Shown in pieces: positions 10,573 to 20,239 of a stretch of DNA of 64,000 bases. Made by a program: the position numbers and the translations under genes. Within the stretch, counting starts at the first letter, position 1, and every line of letters starts with the position of its first letter. The notes under the pieces were generated by a model that saw only the letters and a program-made list of their open reading frames with translations, was not told where the DNA came from and did no database searches. Source of the stretch: Pseudogemmobacter bohemicus (GTDB taxonomy: Bacteria > Pseudomonadota > Alphaproteobacteria > Rhodobacterales > Rhodobacteraceae). Location: contig NZ_QNHG01000001.1 in NCBI RefSeq assembly GCF_003290025.1, forward strand, positions 1,053,306-1,117,305. The letters are read 5' to 3'.

Positions 10573-11619
10573 ATGCAGCTTTCCGATTTCGATTTCGACC
10601 TGCCCGAAGCGCTGATCGCGACGCGGCCGGTGCGGCCCCGGTCATCGGCGCGGCTTTTGCTGGCCGAAGGCGGCAGGGTCCGCGATCTCTATGTGCGCGA
10701 CCTGGTCGATATTTTCCGCCCCGGCGACCTGCTGGTGCTTAACAATACCAAAGTGATCCCGGCCCGGCTGACCGGCAGCCGCGCGCGCGGCGATGCGGTG
10801 GCAAAGATCGAGGTCACGCTGATGGAGCCCGCAGCCCAGGGCGGCTGGCGCGCCATGGCGAAACCCCTGCGCAAGGTGAACCCTGGCGAGGTGATCCGGT
10901 TCTCCGACCGGCTTTCCGCGACAGTCGCGGAAAAGGGCGAGACCGATCTGCGGCTGGAATTCAGCCTCAGCGGCCCCGATTTCGACGCGGCTTTGCTTGA
11001 GGCCGGCACCATGCCGCTGCCGCCCTATATTGCCGCGAAACGGGCGCCGGACGCCGCCGATAACCAGGATTATCAGACGGTCTTCGCCCGTTGTGCCGGC
11101 GCGGTGGCCGCGCCCACCGCCAGCCTGCATTTCGACGCGGATCTGCTGGCCGCCCTGCGCGCCAGGGGTGTCGATTTCACCGAGGTGACGCTGCATGTCG
11201 GTGCCGGCACTTTCCTGCCGGTCAAGGTCGAAGACGTCACCACCCATAAGATGCATTCCGAATGGGGCGAGGTCAGCGAGACCGCCAGCGCCCGGATCCG
11301 CGCGACGAAAGCTGCGGGGGGCCGCGTGATTCCGGTCGGCACCACCGCGCTCAGGCTGATCGAAAGCGCCGCGCGGGAAACCGGCGAAATCGCGCCATGG
11401 TCGGGCTGGACGGATATCTTCATTTACCCGGGATTCACCTTCCGCGTGTCCGATGCGCTGATGACCAATTTCCATCTGCCGAAATCGACGCTTCTGATGC
11501 TTGTTTCGGCGCTTATGGGACAGGAGAGGATGCGCGAAATCTACGATCATGCCATCGTGAACCAGTATCGGTTTTTCTCCTATGGCGACTCGTCGCTGTT
11601 GATCCCATCAGACGGCTGA
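10573..11619 (+). CDS. queA: tRNA preQ1(34) S-adenosylmethionine ribosyltransferase-isomerase
   Basis: A 348-residue QueA. It transfers and isomerises the ribosyl part of S-adenosylmethionine onto preQ1 at tRNA position 34, giving epoxyqueuosine on the path to queuosine. The family opening ([14 protein letters not shown]) and conserved motifs ([38 protein letters not shown]) are all present, and the length is normal. The ATG at 10573 follows GGAGCAGGGCGG. The gene starts 26 bases after the AsmA-like gene and may be co-transcribed with it. No other queuosine gene lies in the window. Confidence 0.95.
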   Translation: MQLSDFDFDLPEALIATRPVRPRSSARLLLAEGGRVRDLYVRDLVDIFRPGDLLVLNNTKVIPARLTGSRARGDAVAKIEVTLMEPAAQGGWRAMAKPLRKVNPGEVIRFSDRLSATVAEKGETDLRLEFSLSGPDFDAALLEAGTMPLPPYIAAKRAPDAADNQDYQTVFARCAGAVAAPTASLHFDADLLAALRARGVDFTEVTLHVGAGTFLPVKVEDVTTHKMHSEWGEVSETASARIRATKAAGGRVIPVGTTALRLIESAARETGEIAPWSGWTDIFIYPGFTFRVSDALMTNFHLPKSTLLMLVSALMGQERMREIYDHAIVNQYRFFSYGDSSLLIPSDG

Positions 11620-11662
11620 TCGTCAAAGACAGCCCGCCGGCCATCCTTTCGCGGAGCATCAG

Positions 11663-13087
11663 ATGCTGAGAGTCCTTTACACCACCTGGCCGCTTTTGCT
11701 GGGAGTGCTGCTTTTGATGCTGGGGAACGGCGTCCAGGGCTCGCTGCTTGGGATCCGCGGTACGATGGAGGCGTTTACGACCTTCCAGCTGTCCTTCGTG
11801 ATGTCGGCCTATTTCCTCGGCTTCCTGCTGGGCTCGCGCTATGTGCCGGGGATGATTCAGCATGTCGGCCATATCCGCGTCTTCGCGGCGCTCGGCTCGC
11901 TGATCTCGGCGGTGCTGGTGGTCTATCCGATGCTGATCGACTGGCAGGCCTGGGCGCTGATGCGGGTGGTGATCGGTTTCGGCTTTGCCGGCGTCTATAT
12001 CACGGCGGAAAGCTGGCTGAACGATACCGCGACCAATGAGACGCGCGGCCAGGCGCTGTCGGCCTATATGATCGTGCAGATGATCGGCATCATCTCGGCC
12101 CAGGGGCTGCTGGCGATTGGCGACCCCTTTGGTTATGACCTCTTCCTGATCCCCTCGGTTCTGGTCTCGCTGGCCTTCCTGCCTTTGCTGCTGGCGACCT
12201 ATCCCAGCCCGAAATTCGAGACCGGCCAGCGGCTTGGCTTTCGCGAGCTTTACCGAATTTCGCCCCTGGGCTGCGTCGGGATCTTCCTGATCGGCGGTGT
12301 GTTTTCGGCAATGTTCGGCATGGCCTCGGTCTGGGGCTCGATCAGCCTCCTGTCGATCGGGCAGATCGCGCTTTTCACCTCGGCGCTCTATATCGGAGGG
12401 CTGATCCTGCAATATCCGATCGGGCGGCTGTCGGATCGGATCGACCGCCGCAAGATCATCGTCTGGCTTTCGGTGGTGGCAACCGTGATCATGGCGGTGG
12501 CGACCATTTTCCCGCTGCCTTTCCCCGCCTATCTGGTGGTGGCGGCGCTTTTGGGCGGAATCACCTATCCGATCTACGGGCTGATCATCGCCTATACCAA
12601 TGACTACCTGTCGAAGGAGCAGATGGCGGCGGCCTCGGCAGGGCTCTTGTTCATCAACGGCGTGGGCTCGATCTTCGGTCCGCTGATCGTCGGCTGGCTG
12701 ATGGGGCGCGATGTGATGGGGCCACGCGGTTTCTTCTTCTTCGTCGGTGTGCTTTACGCCATGCTGGCCGGTTATGCCGCCTGGCGGATGACCAAACGCG
12801 CGACGCCGGTGATGACCGGCGCCTATGCCAATATCGCGCCGATGGCCTCGGCGGTGGCCTCGGTCGCAGTGGTCGAGAATGCGGCCGAGATCAACCCTTC
12901 GCCGGAAAATCCCGAAGCCGCGGCCGAGGCCGCCCAGGCGCTGATCATCCACCGTGATCAGAGCACGCCGGCCGCCGCGCCCGAACAGCCCGCACCTGAT
13001 CCAGCACAGCAAGGCGATGACAGGCGCGCATCCGGGGCAGGGGAGCCGGACCCGGGCGAAGAAAATCCACCTCAGCGCGAAGCCTGA
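11663..13087 (+). CDS. MFS transporter (YcaD-like)
   Basis: A 474-residue major facilitator superfamily protein with 12 predicted membrane segments over about residues 5-390. The MFS loop motif between helices 2 and 3 is weak, but the helix 8-9 loop GRLSDRIDRRKIIV is clear. The layout and the motif ITAESWLND resemble the YcaD group, whose substrates are not known. The last 75 residues form an Ala/Pro/Glu-rich cytoplasmic tail, longer than usual. The ATG at 11663 follows GCGGAGCATCAG. The gene lies 43 bases after queA on the same strand. Confidence 0.8.
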   Translation: MLRVLYTTWPLLLGVLLLMLGNGVQGSLLGIRGTMEAFTTFQLSFVMSAYFLGFLLGSRYVPGMIQHVGHIRVFAALGSLISAVLVVYPMLIDWQAWALMRVVIGFGFAGVYITAESWLNDTATNETRGQALSAYMIVQMIGIISAQGLLAIGDPFGYDLFLIPSVLVSLAFLPLLLATYPSPKFETGQRLGFRELYRISPLGCVGIFLIGGVFSAMFGMASVWGSISLLSIGQIALFTSALYIGGLILQYPIGRLSDRIDRRKIIVWLSVVATVIMAVATIFPLPFPAYLVVAALLGGITYPIYGLIIAYTNDYLSKEQMAAASAGLLFINGVGSIFGPLIVGWLMGRDVMGPRGFFFFVGVLYAMLAGYAAWRMTKRATPVMTGAYANIAPMASAVASVAVVENAAEINPSPENPEAAAEAAQALIIHRDQSTPAAAPEQPAPDPAQQGDDRRASGAGEPDPGEENPPQREA

Positions 13088-13150
13088 GGTTGCACCCCGC
13101 CCCCCCCGCTGCCAGTCTGGCCGAGGATTGGCCGGCAGCGGGAGGTGAGG

Positions 13151-13738
13151 ATGTCAGACCCGATCGAGGTTCTGCAATTCTGGATCGAGGAAATCGGTCC
13201 GGAGGGCTGGTATGCCGGTGGCGAGGAGATTGACGACGCCTGCGCCAGCCGGTTTGGAGAGCTCTGGCAGGCCTTGCATGAGGGTGGGCTGGAGCATTGG
13301 GTCGATGGCACGATTGGCACGCTTGCCTATCTGGTGATCGCCGATCAGTTCGCCCGCAATATCAACCGCGGCCAGGCCACGGCTTTCGCAACCGATGCGA
13401 AAGCGCGCGATGCCGCGCGCCGCGCACTGGATGAAGGCTGGGATCTCGGCGCGCCCGAACCCGAACGGCAGTTCTTCTATATGCCCTTCGAGCATTCCGA
13501 GGATCCCGCCGATCAGGCGCTCGCCGTCCGGCTTTTCGCGGAACGGATGCCGTCGAGCCCGGAAAGCCTGCTCCACGCGCGGGCGCATCAGGAAATCATC
13601 CGCCGCTTTGGCCGTTTTCCCTTTCGCAATGCGGCGCTTGGGCGGGAAACCACGCCGGCAGAGGCCGAATTCCTTGCCGCCGGGGCCTACCCGGCGCTGG
13701 TCGAAACCCTGCGAGCCAGCCATGCATCAGGTGCATAG
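13151..13738 (+). CDS. DUF924 family protein
   Basis: A 195-residue member of DUF924, a mostly helical family with a tetratricopeptide-like fold and no established function. Typical motifs are VLQFWIEEIGPEGWY near the start, IADQFARNINRG and RQFFYMPFEHSED in the middle, and RRFGRFPFRN later. I chose the ATG at 13151, which follows GGGAGGTGAGG; an in-frame GTG two codons upstream overlaps the ribosome-binding site and is less likely. Confidence 0.85.
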   Translation: MSDPIEVLQFWIEEIGPEGWYAGGEEIDDACASRFGELWQALHEGGLEHWVDGTIGTLAYLVIADQFARNINRGQATAFATDAKARDAARRALDEGWDLGAPEPERQFFYMPFEHSEDPADQALAVRLFAERMPSSPESLLHARAHQEIIRRFGRFPFRNAALGRETTPAEAEFLAAGAYPALVETLRASHASGA

Positions 13739-13828
13739 GGGCGCGGCGCTAACTTTGTTGCCTGGTTAAACCGGATTGTTTAAGGGTAAACCAGTTTTTA
13801 TGGGCCAGTTCTTCTGAGGGAGGCGGAA

Positions 13829-15226
13829 ATGGCGGATTCGAGTTTTGATGTGGTGGTGATCGGTTCCGGTCCTGGCGGCTATGTGGCGGCGATCCGGGCG
13901 GCACAGCTGGGCCAGAAAGTCGCGGTGGTCGAGCGCGAGAATCTGGGCGGCATCTGCCTCAACTGGGGCTGTATCCCGACGAAGGCGCTGCTGCGCTCGT
14001 CCGAGGTCTTCCACCTGATGCACCGCGCGAAGGAATTCGGCCTGAAGGCCGAGGGGATCTCTTATGATCTTCCCGCGGTGGTCGCCCGCTCGCGCGGGGT
14101 GGCGAAACAGCTGGCCGGCGGCGTCGGGCATCTGCTGAAAAAGAACAAAGTCACCGTGATCATGGGCACCGCCAAACTCGCGGGCGGCGGCAAGGTGGCG
14201 GTCACCACCGATAAAGGCGCTGAAACGCTGGTGGCAAAAAACATCATCCTCGCCACCGGCGCCCGCGCCCGCGATCTGCCGGGGCTGGAGGCTGACGGCG
14301 ATCTGGTCTGGTCCTACCGCCATGCGCTGGTCGCCAGTCGGATGCCGAAAAAGCTGCTGGTCATCGGCTCCGGCGCCATCGGCATCGAATTTGCCAGCTT
14401 CTTCAACACGCTCGGCGCCGAGACCACCGTGGTCGAGGTGATGGAGCGCATCCTGCCGGTCGAAGACACCGAAATCTCCGCCTTTGCGAAAAAGCAATTC
14501 GTCAAACAGGGGATGAAGATCTTTGAGAAAGCGGCGGTGAAAAAGCTCGACCGTCACCCGGGCAAGGGCATTACCGCCCATATCGAAATCGGCGGCAAGG
14601 TCGAGACCCAGGAATTCGACACCGTGATCTCCGCCGTGGGGATCGTGGGCAATGTGGAAAATCTGGGCCTTGAAGAGCTGGGCGTGAAGATTGACCGCAC
14701 CCATGTGGTGACGGATGAATATTGCCGCACCGGCGTGCCCGGGCTTTACGCCATCGGCGATATCGCCGGCGCGCCCTGGCTGGCGCATAAGGCCAGCCAT
14801 GAGGGCGTCATGGTTGCCGAGCTGGTCGCCGGCCAGCATCCGCACCCGATCAAACCGGGCTCCATCGCCGGCTGCACCTATTGCCACCCGCAGGTTGCCT
14901 CCGTCGGCCTGACCGAGGCGAAGGCGAAAGAGCAGGGCTATGAGATCCGCGTTGGCCGCTTCCCCTTTATCGGCAACGGCAAGGCGATTGCTCTGGGCGA
15001 GCCCGAGGGCATGGTGAAAACCGTGTTCGACGCGAAAACAGGCGAGCTTCTCGGCGCCCATATGGTCGGTGCCGAAGTGACCGAGCTGATCCAGGGCTAT
15101 ATCATTGGCCGCACGCTGGAGACGACCGAGGCGGAATTGATGGAAACAGTCTTCCCGCATCCCACTCTTTCAGAGATGATGCATGAATCGGTGCTCGACG
15201 CTTATGGGCGCGCCATTCATTTCTGA
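13829..15226 (+). CDS. lpdA: Dihydrolipoyl dehydrogenase
   Basis: A 465-residue flavoprotein, the E3 component of 2-oxoacid dehydrogenase complexes; it reoxidises dihydrolipoamide with NAD. The FAD motif VIGSGPGGYVAA lies near the N-terminus, followed by the redox-active disulfide in GGICLNWGCIPTK, the NAD motif VIGSGAIGIEFAS, and the catalytic His-Glu region FPHPTLSEMMHE near the C-terminus. No E1 or E2 gene is adjacent, so the partner complex cannot be told from context. It starts after GAGGGAGGCGGAA. Confidence 0.95.
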   Translation: MADSSFDVVVIGSGPGGYVAAIRAAQLGQKVAVVERENLGGICLNWGCIPTKALLRSSEVFHLMHRAKEFGLKAEGISYDLPAVVARSRGVAKQLAGGVGHLLKKNKVTVIMGTAKLAGGGKVAVTTDKGAETLVAKNIILATGARARDLPGLEADGDLVWSYRHALVASRMPKKLLVIGSGAIGIEFASFFNTLGAETTVVEVMERILPVEDTEISAFAKKQFVKQGMKIFEKAAVKKLDRHPGKGITAHIEIGGKVETQEFDTVISAVGIVGNVENLGLEELGVKIDRTHVVTDEYCRTGVPGLYAIGDIAGAPWLAHKASHEGVMVAELVAGQHPHPIKPGSIAGCTYCHPQVASVGLTEAKAKEQGYEIRVGRFPFIGNGKAIALGEPEGMVKTVFDAKTGELLGAHMVGAEVTELIQGYIIGRTLETTEAELMETVFPHPTLSEMMHESVLDAYGRAIHF

Positions 15227-15245
15227 ACGCTATTGAGGAGGCCAG

Positions 15246-15824
15246 ATGGCTTCGCTGAACCGGGTCGTGATGCAGAAGATCAGCCTGCAATGGCTGGTGG
15301 ATCTGGAACCGGCAAAGCTTGATGCGGCGGAAATCTCCGGAAACTGGGGCGAGCGCCTCGGTTTCCTCAGCTACAGCGCGTTTCATTATCCTGACCATGA
15401 CCCCTGTGCCGGCCCGTTCCGGGATGCGGATGGCAAGCGCTGCAAATTCGACGTGATCCTCGCCAATCAGGTCTGGGAACATATCGAGCGCCCCTACGCG
15501 GCGACCCGCAATGTGCTGCGCATGCTGCGCCCCGGGGGATGGTTCTGGCTCGCGGTGCCCTTTTTCGTGCCATATCATGCGGTTCCGGTCGATTGCTCGC
15601 GCTGGTCGGCCCTCGGGCTGAAGAATCTGCTGATCGAGACAGGCTTTGACGAAGACAGCATCATGGCGGCGCAATGGGGCAACCGCGCCGCCGCTTTGCG
15701 CAACCTTGAACCCGACTGGCCCCCCGCGTCATCCTCGGATGACGATCTGACCAATGATCCGGAATTTCCCCTGGTCTCCTGGGCCATGGCACGCAGACCG
15801 CTTGACCGCGCCGCCTCTGGCTGA
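15246..15824 (+). CDS. Class I SAM-dependent methyltransferase-like protein
   Basis: A 192-residue protein whose central part carries the post-I motifs of class I methyltransferases: FDVILANQVWEHI, then NVLRMLRPGGWFWLAVPF. The usual glycine-rich motif I at the start of the SAM-binding domain is not clear, so the N-terminal part is divergent or shortened. The substrate is unknown. It begins 19 bases after lpdA behind GAGGAGG and is probably co-transcribed. Transcription likely ends at the inverted repeat at 15832-15899. Confidence 0.65.
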   Translation: MASLNRVVMQKISLQWLVDLEPAKLDAAEISGNWGERLGFLSYSAFHYPDHDPCAGPFRDADGKRCKFDVILANQVWEHIERPYAATRNVLRMLRPGGWFWLAVPFFVPYHAVPVDCSRWSALGLKNLLIETGFDEDSIMAAQWGNRAAALRNLEPDWPPASSSDDDLTNDPEFPLVSWAMARRPLDRAASG

Positions 15825-15831
15825 TCTGCGC

Positions 15832-15899
15832 CTCCGGCGGGAGTATTTAAGTCAAGAGGAAATGCCATCTTCCTCTTGATCTAAATACTCCCCGCGGAG
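15832..15899. repeat. Dispersed repeat, inverted pair; likely terminator
   Basis: Two 30-bp arms (15832-15861 and 15870-15899) are near-perfect inverted copies of the window's dispersed element (core GGAGTATTT, three bases, TCAAGAGGAA) around an 8-nt loop. The pair lies eight bases after the methyltransferase stop, so the transcript would fold into a long hairpin there. Single copies of the same element occur at 22.6, 27.4, 49.7 and 61.8 kb. Confidence 0.8.
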
Positions 15900-16076
15900 C
15901 GTCCCGCAGCCGCGATTTACGCAAAGGGGTTGCGCCACGCGGGCCGGGCAGCTATACGCGCGGCACTTCACAGGCGGAGGCGGGCCTTTGCGGGGAGAAA
16001 TCCTGCGACAGGTCCACCGGTTGGGGCAATTGCCCTGAAACCTCTGCTCAGGCGCAAACCGGAAAGGTATTTGGAC

Positions 16077-16838
16077 ATGGCGCTCCCTGAATTCTCGATG
16101 CGTCAGCTTTTGGAAGCTGGCGTTCACTATGGTCACCAGACGCAGCGCTGGAACCCGCGTATGGCCGAGTATATCTACGGCGACCGCAACGGTATCCATA
16201 TCGTTGACCTGACCCAGACCGTCCCGATGCTGGACCAGGCTCTGAAAGTCGTGCGCGACACCGTCGCCAAAGGCGGCCGTATTCTTTTTGTCGGCACCAA
16301 GCGTCAGGCTCAGAAGCCGATCGCCGAAGCCGCAGAGAAATGCGCTCAGTATTACATGAACCACCGCTGGCTTGGTGGTACGCTGACCAACTGGAAGACC
16401 ATCTCCCAGTCGATCCAGCGTCTGAAGCAGATCGACGAGACCCTTGCGGCAGGCGCAGAAGGCCTGACCAAGAAAGAGCGTCTGAACATGGAACGCGACC
16501 AGTCGAAGTTGCAGGCTTCGCTGGGCGGCATCCGTGAAATGGGCGGTGTGCCGGATCTCCTGTTCATCATTGATGTTGGCAAGGAAGACCTCGCCATCCT
16601 CGAAGCGCAGAAGCTGGGCATTCCGGTCGTGGCCGTGGTTGATACCAACTGCTCGCCCAAAGGCGTGAACTATGTGATCCCCGGCAATGATGACGCTGCC
16701 CGCGCCATCGGTCTCTACTGCGACCTGATCGCCCGTGCAGCCCTTGACGGGATGTCGGCTCAACTCGGCGCCGCCGGCGTTGACCTCGGCGCGCTCGACG
16801 ACGCGCCGGCAGAAGAAGCCACCGCCGAAGAGGCCTGA
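16077..16838 (+). CDS. rpsB: 30S ribosomal protein S2
   Basis: A 253-residue S2, opening with [20 protein letters not shown] and containing [28 protein letters not shown] and [22 protein letters not shown], all hallmarks of the family. S2 assembles late on the small subunit and is needed for S1 binding. The ATG at 16077 follows GGAAAGG; upstream in-frame sequence is not conserved. The C-terminal extension is acidic. The gene pairs with tsf in the usual bacterial order. Confidence 0.97.
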   Translation: MALPEFSMRQLLEAGVHYGHQTQRWNPRMAEYIYGDRNGIHIVDLTQTVPMLDQALKVVRDTVAKGGRILFVGTKRQAQKPIAEAAEKCAQYYMNHRWLGGTLTNWKTISQSIQRLKQIDETLAAGAEGLTKKERLNMERDQSKLQASLGGIREMGGVPDLLFIIDVGKEDLAILEAQKLGIPVVAVVDTNCSPKGVNYVIPGNDDAARAIGLYCDLIARAALDGMSAQLGAAGVDLGALDDAPAEEATAEEA

Positions 16839-16848
16839 TCTCAGGGCA

Positions 16849-16877
16849 GGGGGGCGCTGTTTCTCAGCCCGCCCCCC
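16849..16877 (+). terminator. GC-rich hairpin between rpsB and tsf
   Basis: An 8-bp stem (GGGGGGCG at 16849-16856 and CGCCCCCC at 16870-16877) with a 13-nt loop and no T-tract. It may attenuate or process the rpsB-tsf transcript rather than terminate it fully. Confidence 0.45.
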
Positions 16878-16954
16878 GCGACTGTCACCGGGTTGTTGCG
16901 CGGCGGGGATAGCCCCGCCGTGATCCGTTTCTACCTTTCCGAAGGAGCTGAAGA

Positions 16955-17866
16955 ATGAGCATCACCGCCGCAATGGTGAAAGAACTGCGCGAAACGACCG
17001 GCGCAGGCATGATGGACGCCAAGAAGGCGCTGACCGAGACCAATGGCGACATGGAAGCCGCTATTGACTGGCTGCGGACCAAGGGCCTTGCGAAAGCTGC
17101 GAAAAAGGCTGACCGCATTGCGGCCGAGGGCCTGATCGGCGTGTCCGTGACCGCCGGCAAGGGTGTTGCCATCGAGATCAACTCGGAAACCGATTTCGTT
17201 GCGAAGAACGCCGATTTCCAGAAGCTCGTCCGCGAGATCACCGAAGTTGCGCTGACCACCGCCAATGACGTCGAAGTGCTGAAAGCCACCCATCTGAACG
17301 GCAAGCCCGTTTCGGAAGTGCTGACCGATGCCATCGCCCGGATCGGCGAGAACATGACGCTGCGCCGGATGCATGCGCTGGAAGGCGACACCGTTGTGTC
17401 CTATGTCCACAACGCTGCCGCCGACGGCATGGGCAAGATCGGCGTGCTGGTTGCGCTGAAAGGCGATGCCGCCAAGGCACAAGAGATCGGCAAACAATTC
17501 GCGATGCATATCGCGGCGACCAACCCGCTCTCGCTGTCGGAAGCGACGCTGGACCCGGTCATCGTCGAGCGTGAGCTGGCCGTGCAGACCGCCAAGGCAC
17601 TGGAAGAAAACGCCTCCTCGGCCAAGCCGAAGCCCGAGCAGGTGATCCATAACAACATCATCCCGGGCCGGATGAAGAAATTCCTCGCCGAGAACACGCT
17701 TCTGGGCCAGGCTTTCGTCATCAATCCCGACCTGACCGTCGAAGCGGCTGCCAAAGAGGCCGGCGTCGAGATCACCGGCTATGCCCGTGTGGCGGTTGGC
17801 GAAGGTATCGAGAAGAAAGAAGAAGATTTCGCGGCTGAAGTCGCCAAGACGCTGGCTGGCGCCTGA
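16955..17866 (+). CDS. tsf: Elongation factor Ts
   Basis: A 303-residue EF-Ts, the nucleotide exchange factor that recharges EF-Tu with GTP. The N-terminal UBA-like domain has [19 protein letters not shown]. The core has [10 protein letters not shown], the EF-Tu contact motif, and later [10 protein letters not shown]. It starts behind GAAGGAGCTGAAG and forms an operon with rpsB. Confidence 0.97.
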   Translation: MSITAAMVKELRETTGAGMMDAKKALTETNGDMEAAIDWLRTKGLAKAAKKADRIAAEGLIGVSVTAGKGVAIEINSETDFVAKNADFQKLVREITEVALTTANDVEVLKATHLNGKPVSEVLTDAIARIGENMTLRRMHALEGDTVVSYVHNAAADGMGKIGVLVALKGDAAKAQEIGKQFAMHIAATNPLSLSEATLDPVIVERELAVQTAKALEENASSAKPKPEQVIHNNIIPGRMKKFLAENTLLGQAFVINPDLTVEAAAKEAGVEITGYARVAVGEGIEKKEEDFAAEVAKTLAGA

Positions 17867-17902
17867 TCTTCCCGGATCCTTTGCGGGATCCGTTTACTCC
17901 GG

Positions 17903-17930
17903 GGGCCGTACCGCAAGGTGCGGCCCTTTT
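17903..17930 (+). terminator. Terminator of rpsB-tsf
   Basis: A 10-bp stem with one mismatch (GGGCCGTACC / GGTGCGGCCC) and a GCAA tetraloop, followed by TTTT. A second small hairpin (CGGATCC / GGATCCG) lies just before it. This is a standard intrinsic terminator. Confidence 0.85.
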
Positions 17931-18017
17931 CCATTCAACTGCTCAGAGGTGCTGGCAATAACGGCTGGCATCCATCTGTATTTACTCGTCAATCCGGCAG
18001 CAACTGGGTGGGCGGGG

Positions 18018-18806
18018 TCAGCTGGCGGCCTGTGCCATGGGGTCGGGGAAATGCTGGAAGATCATGTTCAGGAGCGCACCCTTGGCCACCGCCTGAGCCG
18101 TGGTCTCAACCGCCAGCGCATCGCGGGCAAGCCGCAGGTGTTTTTCAACCATGGCCGGCGAAACGCCCATCAGGAGCGCCACATCCTGGGTGGTCTTGCC
18201 ATCCGCCACCCATTCCAGCGCCTCGCGCTGGCGCGGGCTGAGCGAGCGGGCGCGCGAGAGCTGCGGCAGTTGCACGATCCTGAGATGCATCATATGGGCG
18301 ATGGCGCTGATCTCGTCGCTGCGCTCTGCAAAAATGCGTTCGACATCGGCATGGTCAAGATCGGTATCCGCAATCAGCCCAAGCGCGCCCTTCGCCCGGG
18401 TCGAGGCTTCCGGAAAGCTGACGGTGATGCCGGCTTTGATGCCCATGGCAGTGTTCTGACGCACGATTTCCGCTTCTTCTGGCGCGAGTTTTCCGGCCGC
18501 CAATGCCTCATGCACCCATTGCCAGGTGCGGATGCCGGAATTGCGCTCGGCCCAGCGGAAGACCGGGCTGCGGCTGAACAGGCCGCTCTCAAAGTAGCGC
18601 CGCGCATAGTCCTGGTTCATCGTGCTGAGAAACAGCGCATCATCCGGGTCGCCGATCGTTTTCAGATGGCGAAAGCGGGTAAAGCCATAATTCGCCCTGG
18701 CAAAGCCCAGGGATGCGAAATGCCGGGTCGCGATGTCCCAGGTCTCATCAATGCTCGTCGACTGCGCGATATAGCCAAGAAGCTCGAGGACTGAACTGCG
18801 GGTCAT
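18018..18806 (-). CDS. Solo LuxR-type regulator with autoinducer-binding-like domain
   Basis: A 262-residue protein with an N-terminal autoinducer-binding-like domain (about 20-165) and a C-terminal LuxR helix-turn-helix (about 185-250: LSPRQREALEWVADGKTTQDVA, then VSPAMVEKHLRLARDAL). No acyl-homoserine-lactone synthase gene lies nearby, so it is a LuxR solo in this window. Several ligand-pocket positions of the family are kept (Tyr in RRYFE, Trp in IRTWQW, Gly in GIKAGIT), but the Asp that normally precedes Pro and contacts the lactone amide is Ser (SRSPVFRW). The ligand may therefore differ. I chose the ATG at 18806, six bases after GGAG. A dyad possibly used as its operator lies at 18997-19019. 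Confidence 0.85.
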   Translation of the reverse strand: MTRSSVLELLGYIAQSTSIDETWDIATRHFASLGFARANYGFTRFRHLKTIGDPDDALFLSTMNQDYARRYFESGLFSRSPVFRWAERNSGIRTWQWVHEALAAGKLAPEEAEIVRQNTAMGIKAGITVSFPEASTRAKGALGLIADTDLDHADVERIFAERSDEISAIAHMMHLRIVQLPQLSRARSLSPRQREALEWVADGKTTQDVALLMGVSPAMVEKHLRLARDALAVETTAQAVAKGALLNMIFQHFPDPMAQAAS

Positions 18807-18996
18807 ATGGGCCTCCATTGGCGTAGCGGCATGGGGTCCGCCAGGCCAGTTGCTGCTGGTAACTGTTTCTAATTATGCAGACGTGCGGAACCTGTCGAGC
18901 CTTGGTGAGCATTGCAGAAAAATGTGACGGAAGATTTCATAAATAGCAGGCCGGAAGGGCCGATGGCGGGATTTTTCGACCCTCGCCATGTGAATA

Positions 18997-19019
18997 ATAA
19001 CACAAATACAATGTGTTAT
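18997..19019 (-). promoter_or_regulatory. Dyad upstream of the luxR gene
   Basis: Perfect 8-bp arms ATAACACA and TGTGTTAT around a 7-base AT-rich spacer, about 190 bases upstream of the luxR start. The size and symmetry suit a dimeric regulator, possibly the LuxR protein itself, but this is inference. Confidence 0.4.
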
Positions 19020-19366
19020 CTGTTTTGACGGCATTGCCGGGCGCGGCGGGACGGTGTCGGGAAAAATTTCAGCCCCCCGATCAGGTGGCGCCCTGAAATC
19101 CGGCGAACCTGGCGCAGGGTTACAATATTCCGGCTTTCGGCGCAGATCCCGACCTGTTCGCCGGGACCGGGTGTCTGACCCTGTGCGGTACTGTCCGGCA
19201 GGTGTTGAGACCTTTGCGGAGCGAAAGCCCTATGGTGTGAAATGCGCGCCGGGCGGTTTTGCGGGGATCGTCGCCAATCAGGAGGGCCGCCGTCCCGATC
19301 AGTGCAAAACGCCTTCAGCTGGTCTCAGATGTGATCGCCCGCCAGCTCGCCGGGCAGAGCGAGGAT

Positions 19367-19800
19367 CCACATCGGTATCGAGGAGGGAACGTTGGAACTG
19401 TGGGCGGTCGAGTGAGGCGGCATCCGTATCGGTTACGTCGGGCAGGTGAAGTGCCTCCGGCTCAAACGAACCGGCGAGGTGTTCCTCCCGATCTACTGGT
19501 GCAAATCCCGCCGGAGGAGCAGGTCGGCAGCGTCACCGTCTGACACGAGGGGCCATGGCACCATCGCGGCGCGTGGGGGCGATGCGATCATACCACCAGA
19601 GCGAAAGATGGGGCATGATCCTGGCCTGCAGGCGCTTCGGATGGGCGAACCCCGGAGGAAGCGGCCCGGATGTCACCGAGGCAGTCGCGTGGACGCCTGG
19701 ACGAGATGCCCTAAGCTCCGGGGCGCGCGTATCATGGCGGATGCAGAGGTTCAGATCCAAATCGTGTCGCTGGGTCTCCCGAACCAATGGCGTTACCCTG
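19367..19800 (+). pseudogene. IS5-family transposase remnant
   Basis: Fragments in different plus-strand frames line up in order with the C-terminal half of IS5-family transposases. About 19369-19423 gives RIHIGIEEGTLELWAVE and then a stop. About 19480-19541 gives PDLLVQIPPEEQVGSVTV and then a stop, and about 19543-19608 gives DTRGHGTIAARGGDAIIPPE. Around 19675-19790 come GSRVDAWTRCPKLRGARIMA and AEVQIQIVSLGLPNQW. Stops, frameshifts and lost catalytic context show it is long dead. The N-terminal half and the terminal repeats are not recognisable, so the element's ends are not defined. Confidence 0.65.
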
Positions 19801-20165
19801 ATCCAGATGAACCGCTTCAGCCCACGCGGCATGCCCGAGACTGACGATCCAGGGGAAAGGCGCCGGAAAGGCAGGGGCACGACCTCAACCGACTGCCCAA
19901 CAAAGCCCCGCGAGGGTTTGATCTTGAGCCAGCTCGTGTCAGCCCCCTGGACCTCAGGTTCGGATCGACCACGCGCCCACACATCCCGCTGCTCGCTGTC
20001 AGTCCGCAGCCAGGTCGAGGAGGCATTCTCTCCCTCAAGCCGGACCCGGAATCAACCCAGTTCACAGCGATACTGCAAGTGTCGCGAAGACAGGACGGCA
20101 TTTTGGATAACTGAAAATCACAGAATTAAAATCTGGTAATGAAAACGAATCATCAGATCTGTGAT

Positions 20166-20239
20166 TGGAGCGGGCGAAGGGAATCGAACCCTCGTCATCT
20201 GGTTGGGAACCAGAAGCTTTACCATTAAGCTACGCCCGC
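20166..20239 (-). tRNA. tRNA-Gly (CCC)
   Basis: A 74-nt cloverleaf on the minus strand: acceptor GCGGGCG/CGCCCGC, D-arm GTAGCTTAATGGTAAAGC, anticodon arm TCTGG-TTCCCAA-CCAGA with anticodon CCC, T-arm GAGGGTTCGATTCCCTT, discriminator U and encoded CCA. It reads GGG codons. Confidence 0.95.

Larger units (their letters stand above)
18807..20165. other. 1.36-kb non-genic region beside tRNA-Gly
   Basis: No intact gene is visible. It holds an AT-rich upstream region of the luxR gene with a dyad (18997-19019), a decayed IS5-family transposase (about 19367-19800) and an inverted repeat next to the tRNA 3' end (AATCACAGA near 20117 and TCTGTGATT near 20157). I found no second copy of the tRNA 3' end, which would have marked an integrated element. 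Confidence 0.6.

Noticed and set aside
7700..10645. A 981-codon open frame on the minus strand
   Set aside because: It lies antisense to the AsmA-like gene in high-GC DNA, has no domain, and its composition (Arg/Gln/Asp/His-rich) is that of a shadow frame.
18807..20165. Possible integrative element at tRNA-Gly
   Set aside because: No integrase gene and no second copy of the tRNA 3' end were found; only a fossil transposase is present.
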